Shown: positions 33,407-42,571, counted from the stretch's first letter. The stretch: DNA of 64,000 nucleotides from Actinospineispora eucalypti (GCA_014208095.1 JACHMT010000001.1:1302001-1366000), one strand, 5' to 3'. Numbers and translations: made by a program. Notes: generated from the sequence alone by a model not told the origin.

Positions 33407-33467
33407 TCTCGGGACGCTACCGGTGTTCGGTGGCCGGGAGGTGACGAGACGCGTTCCGTCGGGTGGG

Positions 33468-34135
33468 TGGTCGGGCTTCAAAGACGGCTTGGACGGCGCG
33501 GGTGGGTCGGTCTCCCGCGGCCTAGGCGGCGCTGTTGCGTTCGGCTCGGGGACGCCGGCCGGACTGATGCGCTGCTGGGGCGTGCCGCCCAGTTCGGGTG
33601 CGTCGGCCAGTTCGGGTGCGCCGCCGAGCTCGGGTGCGCCGGCCAGTTCGGGTGCGCCGGCCAGTTCGGGTGCGCCGCCGAGCTCCGGGTGCGCCGGCCG
33701 GTTTGGGTGTGTCGGCCGGTTCGGGTGTGCCGGCCGGGCGGCCTGGTGCGGCTCCGGGCGGGCTGGCGCGGGCCGGGCTTGATCGCCGGCTGTGGCGGTT
33801 TAGCCTCGATTTTCGCGGCTTGACCGCCACCAACGGCGATCACCCCTACCGCGGCACCTCAACTGTCACTCTGGTTGCGCGACCGGCACGCTATCGGGGT
33901 TCGGTCTTGCCACGACCCCTACCACGTATCCCTCATGAAACAGGAGTGACGCGTGGGACGTCATCGGCCCGTTGCCATGGTCATGTCGCAGCTAGAGACG
34001 TTTCCGGCCGGCAAAGGGTCTCTCACTGCTACTTGACCATGAAGCGGCCCCGCCGACCGAAACGCAAGAGGCGCCACCCAGGCCGCGGCAGACCGACCCG
34101 CCCGCGCCGTCCAAGCCGTCCTGAAACCCGGCCCA
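33468..34135. repeat. R2, large nested palindromic element
   Basis: Outer arms: CTTCAAAGACGGCTTGGACG at 33476 and, inverted, the same pattern with GGTCGGTCTGCCGCGGCC ending near 34135; the arms match for about 75 bases. Core hairpin: GATCGCCGGCTGTGGCGGT (33781-33799) with ACCGCCACCAACGGCGATC (33823-33841); R4 has the same core. Contains an 18-bp tandem repeat (33591-33735) and, near 33994, a piece resembling family D. It fills the space between divergent genes at 33406 and 34247; I see no gene in it. Confidence 0.82.
33591..33735. repeat. 18-bp tandem repeat inside R2
   Basis: Eight units close to AGTTCGGGTGCGCCGGCC, period 18 with one 19-base unit; the last two have GGTTTGGGTGTGTCGGCC. Because 18 is a multiple of three it leaves open frames on both strands, but none has a start site or codon bias I would accept. 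Confidence 0.8.
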
Positions 34136-34246
34136 CCCGCAAATCGCCAGGATCGCGTTCCTCAGCTCACACTTCCTGGCGCCTATATCCCGCGTGTGCA
34201 ATCGTTGCAGACGCGGGTAATTGGCTGAGACATGGAGGACTGTGAC

Positions 34247-35428
34247 ATGCCAGTGGGGCTGTTCGCCCTCGCGGTGGGCGGATTCGGCATCGGGCTCACC
34301 GAGTTCGTGATCATGGGGTTGCTGCCGGAGGTGGCGGCGGACTTCGCGGTCAGTGAGCCGGTGGCCGGCTATCTGATCTCGGGTTACGCGTTGAGCGTCG
34401 CGGTGGGCGCGGTCGCGCTGAGTGCGGCGATCACCCGGTTCGACCGCAAGAAGGTGCTGATGTCGCTGCTGTTGCTGTTCATCGCGGGCAACCTGATGTC
34501 CGCGGTGGCCGACAGCTACTCGTTCATGATGGCCGGCCGGATCGTCGCCGCGCTGTGCCACGGGGCGTTCTTCGGCGTCGGCTCGGTGGTGGCCGCCGAC
34601 CTGGTGGCGCCGGAGAAGCGGGCCAACGCCATCGCGATGATGTTCGCCGGGCTGACCGTGGCCAACGTGCTCGGTGTCCCGCTGGGCACGCTGCTCGGCC
34701 AGCAACTGGGCTGGCGGTCCACGTTCTGGGCGATCACGGTGATCGGGATCATCGCGCTGGCCGGCATCAAGCTGCTGGTCCCGGCCACGCCGGCGCGGGC
34801 TGATGCAAGTTTGCGGGCAGAGCTACGGGTGTTCGCCCGGCCCCAGGTGTGGGTGTCCATCGCGGTGACCATCCTCGGCTTCGGCGGCATGTTCGGCGGG
34901 TTCACCTACATCGCCTTCACGTTGACCGAGGTGACCGGCTTCGCGTCCAGCACGGTGCCGTGGCTGCTCATCCTGTTCGGCGCGGGGTTGTTCGCCGGCA
35001 ACCTGGTCGGCGGCCGCCTGGCCGACCGCGCGCTGGTGCCCTCGCTGCTGGCCATCCTGGCCGTGCTGACCGTGGTGCTGGCCGCCTTCGCGCTCACCGC
35101 GCAGTCCAAGGTGGCCACGGTGATCGCGCTGCTGCTGATGGGCGCCGCCGGGTTCGCCACGGTGCCCGGGCTGCAGCTGCGCATCATGCGGTACGCCTCG
35201 GACGCGCCCACGCTGGCCTCGGGCAGCAACATCGCCGCGTTCAACATCGGCAACGCGGCCGGCGCCTGGCTGGGCGGGCTGGCCATCGGCGCCGGGTTCG
35301 GGTTCACCTCGCCGCTGTGGGTGGGCGCCGGGGTGACCCTGGCCGGACTGGTGGTCCTGGCCGCCGCCTCGGTGCGCCGGAGCGCCCCGGCGGAAGCACT
35401 TGTAGACGCAGGTAGCCCGCGTGCCTGA
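34247..35428 (+). CDS. MFS exporter, DHA1 type
   Basis: 393 residues from ATG 34247, behind GGAGG at 34234; an in-frame ATG at 34232 overlaps that site. Twelve helices; GLTEFVIMGLLPEVAADFAVS at helix 1, TRFDRKK motif A, GLTVANVLGVPLGTLLGQQLGW motif C. The loop between helices 6 and 7 is short (TPARADASLRAELRVF) and repeat-free, making this the best in-window reference for the two exporters at 18938 and 20272. A MarR regulator follows by 35 bases. Confidence 0.86.
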   Translation: MPVGLFALAVGGFGIGLTEFVIMGLLPEVAADFAVSEPVAGYLISGYALSVAVGAVALSAAITRFDRKKVLMSLLLLFIAGNLMSAVADSYSFMMAGRIVAALCHGAFFGVGSVVAADLVAPEKRANAIAMMFAGLTVANVLGVPLGTLLGQQLGWRSTFWAITVIGIIALAGIKLLVPATPARADASLRAELRVFARPQVWVSIAVTILGFGGMFGGFTYIAFTLTEVTGFASSTVPWLLILFGAGLFAGNLVGGRLADRALVPSLLAILAVLTVVLAAFALTAQSKVATVIALLLMGAAGFATVPGLQLRIMRYASDAPTLASGSNIAAFNIGNAAGAWLGGLAIGAGFGFTSPLWVGAGVTLAGLVVLAAASVRRSAPAEALVDAGSPRA

Positions 35429-35463
35429 GCTATCGTGAACTGAGGAAGTGTTGAGGAGGAGCC

Positions 35464-35925
35464 GTGACACTGCGCGACGATGAGGTCGAGGCCCAGGTGC
35501 ACGGTTGGCGCCTGCTCGCGGTTCTGCACGCACGGATCGAGGCCCGGCTGGAGCGCGTGCTCCAGGCCGGGCACGACCTGTCGGTGAGCGAGTACGGCGT
35601 GCTGGAGCTGCTCTCCCGCCAGGTGGCCCACCACCTGCGGATGAACCAGCTGGCCACCGCCATGGCGCTGAGCCAGAGCGCGACCACCCGGCTGGTGACC
35701 CGGCTGGAGGACCGGGGACTGCTGACCCGCTACCTCTGCCCGGACGACCGCCGGGGCATCTACAGCGAGGTGACGCCGGCCGGCTTCGAGCTGCTGGAGC
35801 GCGCCCGCCCGGCGCACAACCGGACGCTGGGCGAGGAGCTTGCCGAGGCGGCCCAGAACCCGGAGATGGCGCACCTGGTCGCGGCCATCAGCCAGTCCGA
35901 CCGGGAGCCGCTGCCGCGGCCTTAG
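35464..35925 (+). CDS. MarR-family regulator
   Basis: 153 residues from GTG 35464 with GGAGGAG upstream. Winged helix with LSVSEYGVLELLSRQ, LRMNQLATAMALSQSATTRLVTRLEDRGLLTRYLCPDDRRGIY in MarR order, including the wing DDRRG. Located directly after the MFS exporter and probably controls it. Its stop lies inside a perfect 14-bp palindrome. Confidence 0.87.
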   Translation: MTLRDDEVEAQVHGWRLLAVLHARIEARLERVLQAGHDLSVSEYGVLELLSRQVAHHLRMNQLATAMALSQSATTRLVTRLEDRGLLTRYLCPDDRRGIYSEVTPAGFELLERARPAHNRTLGEELAEAAQNPEMAHLVAAISQSDREPLPRP

Positions 35926-35937
35926 AGTCGCGACTCT
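35924..35937. promoter_or_regulatory. perfect 14-bp palindrome at the MarR stop
   Basis: AGAGTCGCGACTCT overlapping the TAG of the MarR gene. MarR proteins bind such symmetric sites, but its position at the 3' end is unusual; it might act on the downstream gene or be incidental. Confidence 0.4.
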
Positions 35938-36063
35938 CGGTTACCGTCCGTTCGCCGTCCGTTCATTTGTTCGCGAGAATTCGCCGTCATCCCAGCGCGT
36001 CGCCCAGGTCGGTGACCAGGGAAATGGGTCCGATCGGCGATCTTTCTCCATAGATTGCCGAAT

Positions 36064-36088
36064 AACGGGAAAGCGTGGATTTCCCGTT
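36064..36088. promoter_or_regulatory. inverted repeat upstream of alcohol dehydrogenase
   Basis: AACGGGAAA (36064-36072) and TTTCCCGTT (36080-36088), perfect 9-bp arms, 7-base spacer, about 95 bases before ATG 36183. Candidate operator or 5' hairpin; the surrounding 250 bases are AT-richer than the genes. Confidence 0.55.
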
Positions 36089-36182
36089 CTCGAATATGGA
36101 TTCGCCCCGCCGTCGGATCCGCCGGCCGGGCGGCTTCGCGGAAATCCGCTCGCCGGTCCCGATCGGCCGCGATGATGAGGGT

Positions 36183-37244
36183 ATGAGCATGATGCGGCGG
36201 ATACTGGTGAACTCGGCCGACGACATCCGGGTGGAGCGTGTGCCCTTCCCGGAGGCTCCCGGCGAGGGGCAGGTGTTGGTGCACAGTCGGCTGGTCGGCA
36301 TCTGCGGCAGCGACACCCACGCCGCCGCCGGCCGGCACCCGTTCATCCGGCTGCCCTACCGGCCGGGGCACGAGGTGGTCGGGGTGGTCGGTGCGATCGG
36401 CCAAGGGGTGACCGGGCTGTCCCCGGGCGACCGGGTGGTGGTGGAGCCCAACCTGGTGTGCGGGCGTTGCCGGCAGTGCCGGGAGGGCCGGTACAACATC
36501 TGCCGCGAGCTGGCCGTCTTCGGCTGCCAGACGCCCGGCGGCATGGCCGACGCGTTCACCATCGCGGCCGACCGGCTGCACCCGGTGCCGGACGGCATGT
36601 CCGACGAGCTGGCCGCGCTGGTCGAGCCCCTGGCGACCCCGGTGCGCGCGGTACGCCGGGCCGGGATCGGGCCGGGCAGCCGGGTGGTGGTGCTCGGTGC
36701 CGGGCCGATCGGGCTGCTCACCATGGTCGCCGCGCGGGCCGCCGGGGCGGCCACCGTGCTGGTCACCGACGTGCTGGCCGGCAAGCGGGAGCGGGCCGTG
36801 CGACTGGGGGCGGACGCGGCCCTGGACGCCGCCGACCCGGGCCTGGTGGACGCCGCCCGGGACGCGATGCGGGGCGGCGGGGGCGGCGAGGGTGGGATGG
36901 GCGGCGAGGGTGCCGACGCGGTGTTCGACTGCGTGGCGGTGCGCAGCTCCATGGCCCAGGCCGCCGAGCTGCTGGACAAGGGCGGCACGGTGGTCGTGGT
37001 CGGCGTGCCGCACGGGCCGACCGACGTGCCGCTGCATCTGGTGCAGGACCGGGAGATCGCCGTGCTGGGCAGCCTCATGTACGTCCGGGAGGACGTGTTG
37101 CGGGCAATCCGGCTGTTGGCCGACGGCGTGTTGAGGGCTAACGAGTTGGTCACCGCCGTCTTTCCTTTGGAACAAGCCAGCGAGGCCTATGCGGCCTCGA
37201 TCCGTCCGGACCAGGTCAAGGTCCTCATCCGCATCGCGGAATAG
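36183..37244 (+). CDS. zinc-dependent alcohol/polyol dehydrogenase (MDR family)
   Basis: 353 residues from ATG 36183 with GAGGG upstream; the frame is open 36 codons earlier. Catalytic zinc ligands in GICGSDTH (Cys near 38) and RPGHEVVG; structural zinc Cys set CGRCRQCREGRYNIC (about 95-109); Rossmann motif VVVLGAGPIGLLT (about 170). Oxidises an alcohol or sugar alcohol with NAD(P). A Gly-rich insert (MRGGGGGEGGMGGEG, about 232-246) is unusual. Resembles threonine/sorbitol dehydrogenase-like MDRs. Neighbours do not identify the substrate. Confidence 0.86.
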   Translation: MSMMRRILVNSADDIRVERVPFPEAPGEGQVLVHSRLVGICGSDTHAAAGRHPFIRLPYRPGHEVVGVVGAIGQGVTGLSPGDRVVVEPNLVCGRCRQCREGRYNICRELAVFGCQTPGGMADAFTIAADRLHPVPDGMSDELAALVEPLATPVRAVRRAGIGPGSRVVVLGAGPIGLLTMVAARAAGAATVLVTDVLAGKRERAVRLGADAALDAADPGLVDAARDAMRGGGGGEGGMGGEGADAVFDCVAVRSSMAQAAELLDKGGTVVVVGVPHGPTDVPLHLVQDREIAVLGSLMYVREDVLRAIRLLADGVLRANELVTAVFPLEQASEAYAASIRPDQVKVLIRIAE

Positions 37245-37359
37245 CTCAGCGATCAACTAATTGATCTTTAATCCGAGCACTGAAGAAAAATCGACATCTC
37301 GGTGCAGTCGTACATCGATTCGGCCCACGGAGGGCGACGAGTCGGTCACGCTAGAGGTC

Positions 37360-38199
37360 GTGTTGGGGGCACCATTTCGGGGGAGCGAGGCGATCGCCCA
37401 CGGTCTGCTGACCCGCGATCAGTTGTACGGGCCGAGGTTCAAGCGGGTGTTCGCCGGGGTGTTCGCCCCGGTTGACCTCGCGCTGGATCTGGCGGCGCGC
37501 TCCCGCGCGGCGTACCTGATGGTGGGCGGCCGCGGCGGGGTGCTGGTGGGGTACTCGGCGGCCGAGCTGCTGGGCGCGGACTGCGCGCCGAGGGATGCGC
37601 TGGCCGAGGTCGCGGTGCCGGTCCGCATCCACGCCAAGACCGGGCTGCGCATAGTGCACAGCGCGATCGACCCGGCGGATACGGTCGAGCGGGACGGCTG
37701 CCGGGTGACCACCCCGCTGCGCACCGCGTGGGACCTGGCCCGGCGGGTCGAGCTGGTGGAGGCGGTGATCGCGGTGGATGCGCTGGCCCGGGTGGGCGGG
37801 TTCGCCCCGGCCGAGCTGCTGGCCCGGCGGGCAGCCCTGCCGGGGTCGAGGGGCAGCCGGCGGCTGGACCAAGTGGTCGCGTTGGCCGACCCGGGGGCGG
37901 CGTCGCCGATGGAGACCCGGCTGCGGGTGGGCCTGCTCGGCGCCGGACTGCCCGCGCCGAAGGTGCAGTACGAGGTGCGCGACGGGCGGGACAATCCGGT
38001 GGCCCGGGTGGACCTGGCCTACCCGGGCGCCCGCCTGGCCGTCGAATACGTGGCCGACGAGCCCAACGTGCCCCGGCAGCGGGAGGGTGAGCTGGCCGAC
38101 CTGGGCTGGCAGGTCGTCCGGGTGCACCGGGAGGACGTGCTGCGCGGCATGCGCCGCACCGCCGACCGGGTCCGTGCCGGCCTGGCCCGGACGTCTTAG
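37360..38199 (+). CDS. DUF559-domain protein with AbiEi-like N-terminal region (paralogue 2)
   Basis: 279 residues from GTG 37360, chosen because it aligns with the start of the paralogue at 24414; the frame opens at TTG 37261. A GGAGGG site at 37329 is too far for this GTG, so the start is uncertain. Same layout: TTPLRTAWDLARR, then SPMETRLRVGLLGAGLPAPKVQY, RVDLAYPGARLAVEYVAD and a C-terminal GWQVVRVHRED. In paralogue 1 the acidic core continues EYDG; here it is EYVADEP, so one acidic residue of the presumed nuclease core has shifted. No family D hairpins flank this copy. Confidence 0.7.
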   Translation: MLGAPFRGSEAIAHGLLTRDQLYGPRFKRVFAGVFAPVDLALDLAARSRAAYLMVGGRGGVLVGYSAAELLGADCAPRDALAEVAVPVRIHAKTGLRIVHSAIDPADTVERDGCRVTTPLRTAWDLARRVELVEAVIAVDALARVGGFAPAELLARRAALPGSRGSRRLDQVVALADPGAASPMETRLRVGLLGAGLPAPKVQYEVRDGRDNPVARVDLAYPGARLAVEYVADEPNVPRQREGELADLGWQVVRVHREDVLRGMRRTADRVRAGLARTS

Positions 38200-38209
38200 A
38201 GTCGCACGC

Positions 38210-38560
38210 GTGGCCGAACAGGTGAAGATCGGGAACGTGTTGCATCCGGTGGCCGATGTGACCGCCGCCGTCGCGTTCTATCGGGACGCGTTGGGGTTGC
38301 CGGTCAAGTTCGCCGATGGCGACCGGTATGCCGCGCTGGACGGGCAGACCACCACGTTGGCCCTGGCCGGGCCGGCGGAGGACGTCACCGGGGGCGTCGC
38401 GGCGGCGTCGTTCAAGGTGCCGGACGTGGCCGCGGCGCTGGCCGCGATCACCGCGGCGGGCGGCGAGGTGGTGCGCCCGCCGGAGCAGGGGCCGCACGAG
38501 GTTCGCGCCGTGGCCCGCGACCCGTGGCGGAACACGATCATCGTCTACGGGCCGCGCTGA
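38210..38560 (+). CDS. VOC-family (glyoxalase/bleomycin-resistance fold) protein
   Basis: 116 residues from GTG 38210. One pair of beta-alpha-beta-beta-beta modules: VLHPVADVTAAVAFYRDALGLPV and later FKVPDVAAALAAITAAGGEVV, ending RDPWRNTIIVYGPR. Metal-ligand His/Glu positions of the glyoxalase type are only partly present (H at the first strand), so catalytic or binding role is open. Ten bases after the DUF559 gene. Confidence 0.82.
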   Translation: MAEQVKIGNVLHPVADVTAAVAFYRDALGLPVKFADGDRYAALDGQTTTLALAGPAEDVTGGVAAASFKVPDVAAALAAITAAGGEVVRPPEQGPHEVRAVARDPWRNTIIVYGPR

Positions 38561-38652
38561 GCTTCCCGATTCACGGGAACGGCCTCGCCGCGAGCCGGTC
38601 GGACTGGGATCGTCACAATGGAGTCTGACCTGGTCCGTTGCGAGGAGAGTGA

Positions 38653-40377
38653 ATGCCGAAGGGGCAGCACGCGCCGATCCCGGAGAAGCTGCGCGTCTAC
38701 ACCCATCCGGCGCCCGAGGAACCGGTCGACAGCGGGCTCACTTCGCTGACCCATGGCGAGGGGCCGGCCCTGCTGCCGCCGCCGGCCGCCGGCTCCCGCC
38801 GGCACCTGGCGATCACCCTGGACGGCGACTCGCTGCGCTGGTCGGACCTGGTGGCCATCCTGGAGGCCGAGTCGGTCACCGTGACCCTGGCCCCGGAGGC
38901 CCGGGAGCGCATGCACCGCTCGCGGGACGGCGCGCTGCGCCGGCTGGCCGCCGGGCAGCGGGTGTACGGCTGGAACCAGGCGCTCGGCCCCCTCAAGGAC
39001 TACCCCCTCGAGGACGAGGACCAGCTCCAGTTCCAGATCAACATCCTGCGCTCGCACGCCGCCGGGGTCGGCGAGAACCTGTCCGCGCCGATCGCCCGGC
39101 TGGCCCTCATCCTGCGGGCGAACGCGCTGGCCCGGGGTACCGCCGGGGTGCGCCCGGCGATGGTGGACCGGATGCTCGCGGTGCTCAACGCGGGCATAGT
39201 GCCGCTGATGCCGGAGATCGGCTCGCTGGGCACCGGGGACCTGCAGCCGATGGCCGCCGCCGGGCTGATGCTGATCGGCGAGCGGGTGCCGGCCGCCGAC
39301 CGCTCCGGCACCACCTGGGCCGACGACGCGCTGCGCCGGGCCGGCCTCCCGGAGCGCTTCGAACTGCACGCCGGCGAGACGCTCGCGCTGATCAGCGGCA
39401 GCAGCGTGTTGTCCGCCTGCTACGCGTCGGCGGTCCGCCGGGTGGATTCGCAGATCGACACCTTCCTCGGCGCCTTCGCGCTGTTCTGCGAGGCCACCAG
39501 GGCGGAGCGGCAGGCGTTCGACCCCCGGCTGCACACCGAGCGGCGCATCCCCGAGCAGGTGGTGGCCAACGACCGCATCCGCAACCTGATCGGCGGCAGC
39601 GCCTGGATGACCCCGGCCGGCCGGGCCAGGCTGGGCGAGCTGCGCGAGCGGGTGCAGGACTCCACCTCGGTGCGCGCCACCCCGCACAAGGTGGCCAGCG
39701 TGCTGCACACCCTGGCCGAGGCGAAGCGGTTCCTGGCCTGGGAGGCCAACGCGTCCAACTCCAACCCGCTGGTGCTGGGCGGGGACGGCGGGTACGAGTT
39801 CGTGATGGGCGGCAACTGGGACTGCTCGATACTCGGGCACTCGGCCCACTCGCTGAACGTGCAGGTCACCGACCTCGCGGTGCTGGCCAAGGACCTGACC
39901 GGCCGGCTGGCCTCGGACCTGTGGAGCTACGGGCTGCCGCCCGCGCTGTCCGGCGGGAAGATCGGGTTGAACTCCGGGCTGACCCTGGTGCACGCGGTGG
40001 CCGCGTCGCTGATCCCGGAGATGCACGCCCGTTCCACGCCGGTCAGCTCGCTGTCCTTCCCGCTCAAGGGCGGTCAGGAGGACCACAACACGATGGCCAT
40101 GGCGTCCGTGCGGAACCTGGTCTCCAACGTGGACCGGTTGGACGTGGTGCTCGCGGTGTCCACGCTGATGAGTGCGCAGGGCGTGGACCTGATCGCCGAG
40201 GCGATGACCGGGCTGGCCCTCGGGGCGGGCTCGAAGCGGGTGCACACACTGGTCCGGTCGGTGATCGACCCGCTGGGCGACGACCGCTACATGACCGACG
40301 ACGTGGAGCGCATGACCACTCTGGTCCGCGGCGGCCGCATCAGCGCCGAAGTCCGCCGCAACCGCATGTCGCGGTAG
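38653..40377 (+). CDS. HAL/PAL-superfamily lyase without the MIO triad; candidate ergothionase
   Basis: 574 residues from ATG 38653 with GAGGAGAG upstream. Fold signatures of histidine/aromatic amino acid ammonia-lyases are clear: NILRSHAAGVGENL, GGNW (386-389), QEDHNTMA (475 on). Yet the MIO-forming stretch, GSVGASGDLAP in standard lyases, reads GSLGTGDLQP (190-199): one residue shorter and with no Ala-Ser-Gly. The usual YGVNTGFG is YGWNQALG (105-112), and QDxYSLR is QDSTSVR (335-341), losing the catalytic Tyr. Ergothionases are known HAL homologues that work without MIO, releasing trimethylamine from ergothioneine. With the urocanase/hydantoinase operon nearby, that role is the best guess; other betaines are possible. 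Confidence 0.72.
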   Translation: MPKGQHAPIPEKLRVYTHPAPEEPVDSGLTSLTHGEGPALLPPPAAGSRRHLAITLDGDSLRWSDLVAILEAESVTVTLAPEARERMHRSRDGALRRLAAGQRVYGWNQALGPLKDYPLEDEDQLQFQINILRSHAAGVGENLSAPIARLALILRANALARGTAGVRPAMVDRMLAVLNAGIVPLMPEIGSLGTGDLQPMAAAGLMLIGERVPAADRSGTTWADDALRRAGLPERFELHAGETLALISGSSVLSACYASAVRRVDSQIDTFLGAFALFCEATRAERQAFDPRLHTERRIPEQVVANDRIRNLIGGSAWMTPAGRARLGELRERVQDSTSVRATPHKVASVLHTLAEAKRFLAWEANASNSNPLVLGGDGGYEFVMGGNWDCSILGHSAHSLNVQVTDLAVLAKDLTGRLASDLWSYGLPPALSGGKIGLNSGLTLVHAVAASLIPEMHARSTPVSSLSFPLKGGQEDHNTMAMASVRNLVSNVDRLDVVLAVSTLMSAQGVDLIAEAMTGLALGAGSKRVHTLVRSVIDPLGDDRYMTDDVERMTTLVRGGRISAEVRRNRMSR

Positions 40378-40380
40378 GAG

Positions 40381-40738
40381 TTTAAAGACAGCTCGGACGG
40401 CCGCGTTGGTCGGTCTGCCGCGGCTTGGGTGCGGCCCGTTGCGTTTGGTTGCGGCTAGGGCTCGGCTCGTTGCGCCGGCTCGGACACTCGATCACGGACC
40501 GTAGTTGCGTTCCGCCCGGTTCAGAGGTCGTTCGTCCACGAAATCCACCTGAGCGGGGTTTGATCTTTGGGTTCACCCCGCTGAGGTGGATCTCGTGAAC
40601 GTAACCGGTCCGCGGCCGGGCTGGAGGCCGCCTGGACGTTACGCCGCGTAAGCGAGGCCCAGGTCGCAACCGAACGCAACGGCCGGCACCCAAGCCGCGA
40701 AAAACGCCAACCGCGGCCGTCCAAGCAGTCTTTAGAAC
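40381..40738. repeat. R3, large nested palindromic element
   Basis: Starts three bases after the lyase stop with TTTAAAGACAGCTCGGACGG, followed by GGTCGGTCTGCCGCGGCTTG; the right arm ends GTCCAAGCAGTCTTTAGAAC near 40738. Core hairpin: GAAATCCACCTGAGCGGGGT (40540-40559) with ACCCCGCTGAGGTGGATCTC (40575-40594), a 15-base loop; nearly identical in R4. Position suggests it could end or attenuate lyase transcription. Confidence 0.85.
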
Positions 40739-40809
40739 CGGCACTCCCACCCGACCGCCGGCCGAATTACCCGTGAACCGGTGCACCCATCACAGGTAGA
40801 AACACCGGC

Positions 40810-41859
40810 ATGCAGATCGAGCGGCGGGTCGCGCTGCGCTTTCATCCGGACGCGGTCGCGGCGAACACCCACGTCAACCTGTCCGCGGTTCGCTCCGACG
40901 GGGACTGCCTGTGGCTGGCCGGGGACGAGACGGCCACCGTGGAACGCCTGCGCGCCGACTCCGACGGGTACGGCGAGCAGCGGGTGTTTCCGCTGGCCGA
41001 GCTGGTCGACCTGCCGGGGCCACCGGAGGAGGAGGCCGACATCGAGGGCCTGGCCCGCTCCGGCGGGTACCTGTGGGCGGTGGGTTCGCACAGCCTGGTG
41101 CGCCGGCGGGTGAAGGCGGAGCACTCGGACAAGCAGGCCATCCGCCGGCTGCGCAAGATCCGCCGGGACGTCAACCGGTACGTGATCGCCCGGCTGGCCG
41201 TCCAGCCCGGGGATGACGGCCTTCCCGAGCTGGCCAGGGCCACCGGGGACGGCCGGAGCAGCGCGCTGTTCGGCGCGGCCGGCGAGGACAACCTGGCCGA
41301 CCTGCTGGCCGACGACGACCACCTGGCCCCGTTCCTGGCCATCCCGGCCAAGGACAACGGGTTCGACGTGGAGGGGTTGGCGGTGCACGGCGAGTCGCTG
41401 TACATCGGGCTGCGCGGGCCGGTGCTGCGCGGGTTCGCCGTGCTGATCGAGGTGCGGCCGGAGGACGACGAGCCGGGGCGGCTGCGGCTGGCCCGGATCG
41501 ACGGCGACCGGCGCTACCGCAAGCACTTCCTGGACCTGGGCGGGCTGGGCGTGCGCGACCTGTGCCCGCACGGCCGGGACCTGCTGGTGCTCGCCGGCCC
41601 GTCTATGGACCTGGACGGTCCGGTGCGGGTGTACCGCTGGCACGACGCAGCGGTGGCGGAGACCTCCGAGGTGGCCCGGGGCGACGAGCTGTCGGTGGAG
41701 CTGGAGCTGCCCTACGGCGACGGCGACGACCACGCCGAGGGCATCGCGCTGTTGCCCGACTCGCGGTTGCTGGTGGTGTACGACAGCCCGGCGGAGCACC
41801 GGCGCCCCGACGAGGAGGTGGTGCTGGCCGACGTGGTCCGGTTGCCGCCTGGGCGATGA
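40810..41859 (+). CDS. DUF3616 protein, probable beta-propeller
   Basis: 349 residues from ATG 40810. Recognised by the order LSAVRSDGDCLWLAGDE, EADIEGLARSGGYLWAVGSHS, FDVEGLAVHGESLYIGLRGPV, GLGVRDLCPHGRDLLVLAGPSMD and HAEGIALLPDSRLLVVYDSP. Repeated strands of this kind fit a six-bladed propeller. No signal peptide, so probably cytoplasmic. Family function unknown. It comes after R3, same direction as the lyase. Confidence 0.8.
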   Translation: MQIERRVALRFHPDAVAANTHVNLSAVRSDGDCLWLAGDETATVERLRADSDGYGEQRVFPLAELVDLPGPPEEEADIEGLARSGGYLWAVGSHSLVRRRVKAEHSDKQAIRRLRKIRRDVNRYVIARLAVQPGDDGLPELARATGDGRSSALFGAAGEDNLADLLADDDHLAPFLAIPAKDNGFDVEGLAVHGESLYIGLRGPVLRGFAVLIEVRPEDDEPGRLRLARIDGDRRYRKHFLDLGGLGVRDLCPHGRDLLVLAGPSMDLDGPVRVYRWHDAAVAETSEVARGDELSVELELPYGDGDDHAEGIALLPDSRLLVVYDSPAEHRRPDEEVVLADVVRLPPGR

Positions 41860-41911
41860 ATTCGCGGGGGTGGCCGGGTCTATACCGGTGACCGCGAATA
41901 AAGGAGCACCG

Positions 41912-42571
41912 ATGAACCTGCCCCCGATCGTCGACCGCGACAAATGGCTCACCGCGAGGGAGGAGCTGCTGGTCGAGGAGAAACGCCTGACCAGGGCGCG
42001 TGACGCGCTGGCCGCGCGGCGCCGCCGGATGCCGATGACCGAGGTGCGCGGCGACTACGCCTTCGTCGGCCCGGACGGCCCGGCCACCCTGCTCGACCTG
42101 TTCGACGGCCGCCGGCAGCTGGTGGTCTACCGGTTCTTCCTCGCCCCGGACGTGCACGGCTGGCCGGACGCCGGCTGCCAGGGCTGCTCGATGTACGCCG
42201 ACCAGATCAGCCACCTGGCGCACCTGCACGCCCGGGACACCACGCTGGTCGTGGTCTCCGCCGCGCCCCAGGAGAACATCCAGCGCTACCGGACCCGGAT
42301 GGGCTGGACGTTCCCCTGGTTCACCACCACCGACGAGTTCTCGGCCGACCACGGCGTCGAGGATTACCACGGCACCAACGTGTTCCTGCGCGACGGCGAC
42401 CGGGTGTTCCGCACCTACTTCGTGGACAACCGGGGCGACGAGGCGCTGGGCACGGTCTGGAGCTACCTGGACATCACCGCGCTGGGCCGCCAGGAGAACT
42501 GGGAAGACTCCCCTCACGGGTGGCCCCAGGGCGAGCCCTACTCCTGGTGGCGCCGCCACGACGAGTACTAG
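41912..42571 (+). CDS. DUF899 thioredoxin-like protein
   Basis: 219 residues from ATG 41912 with AAGGAG upstream. DUF899 signature: N-terminal helix with W-x2-ARxxLLxxEK, RRRMPMTEVRGDYAF, the redox-like WPDAGCQGCSMYADQ (CxxC, about 89-92), and RMGWTFPWFTTTDEFSADHG. Family members have a thioredoxin-like core of unknown substrate. Convergent with the SRPBCC gene, 19 bases apart. It may be a general oxidative-stress protein. Confidence 0.88.
   Translation: MNLPPIVDRDKWLTAREELLVEEKRLTRARDALAARRRRMPMTEVRGDYAFVGPDGPATLLDLFDGRRQLVVYRFFLAPDVHGWPDAGCQGCSMYADQISHLAHLHARDTTLVVVSAAPQENIQRYRTRMGWTFPWFTTTDEFSADHGVEDYHGTNVFLRDGDRVFRTYFVDNRGDEALGTVWSYLDITALGRQENWEDSPHGWPQGEPYSWWRRHDEY

Noticed and set aside
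33478..34230. Coding sequences inside R2 (several open frames on both strands)
   Set aside because: They follow the 18-bp repeat and palindromic arms, lack ribosome sites and recognisable domains.
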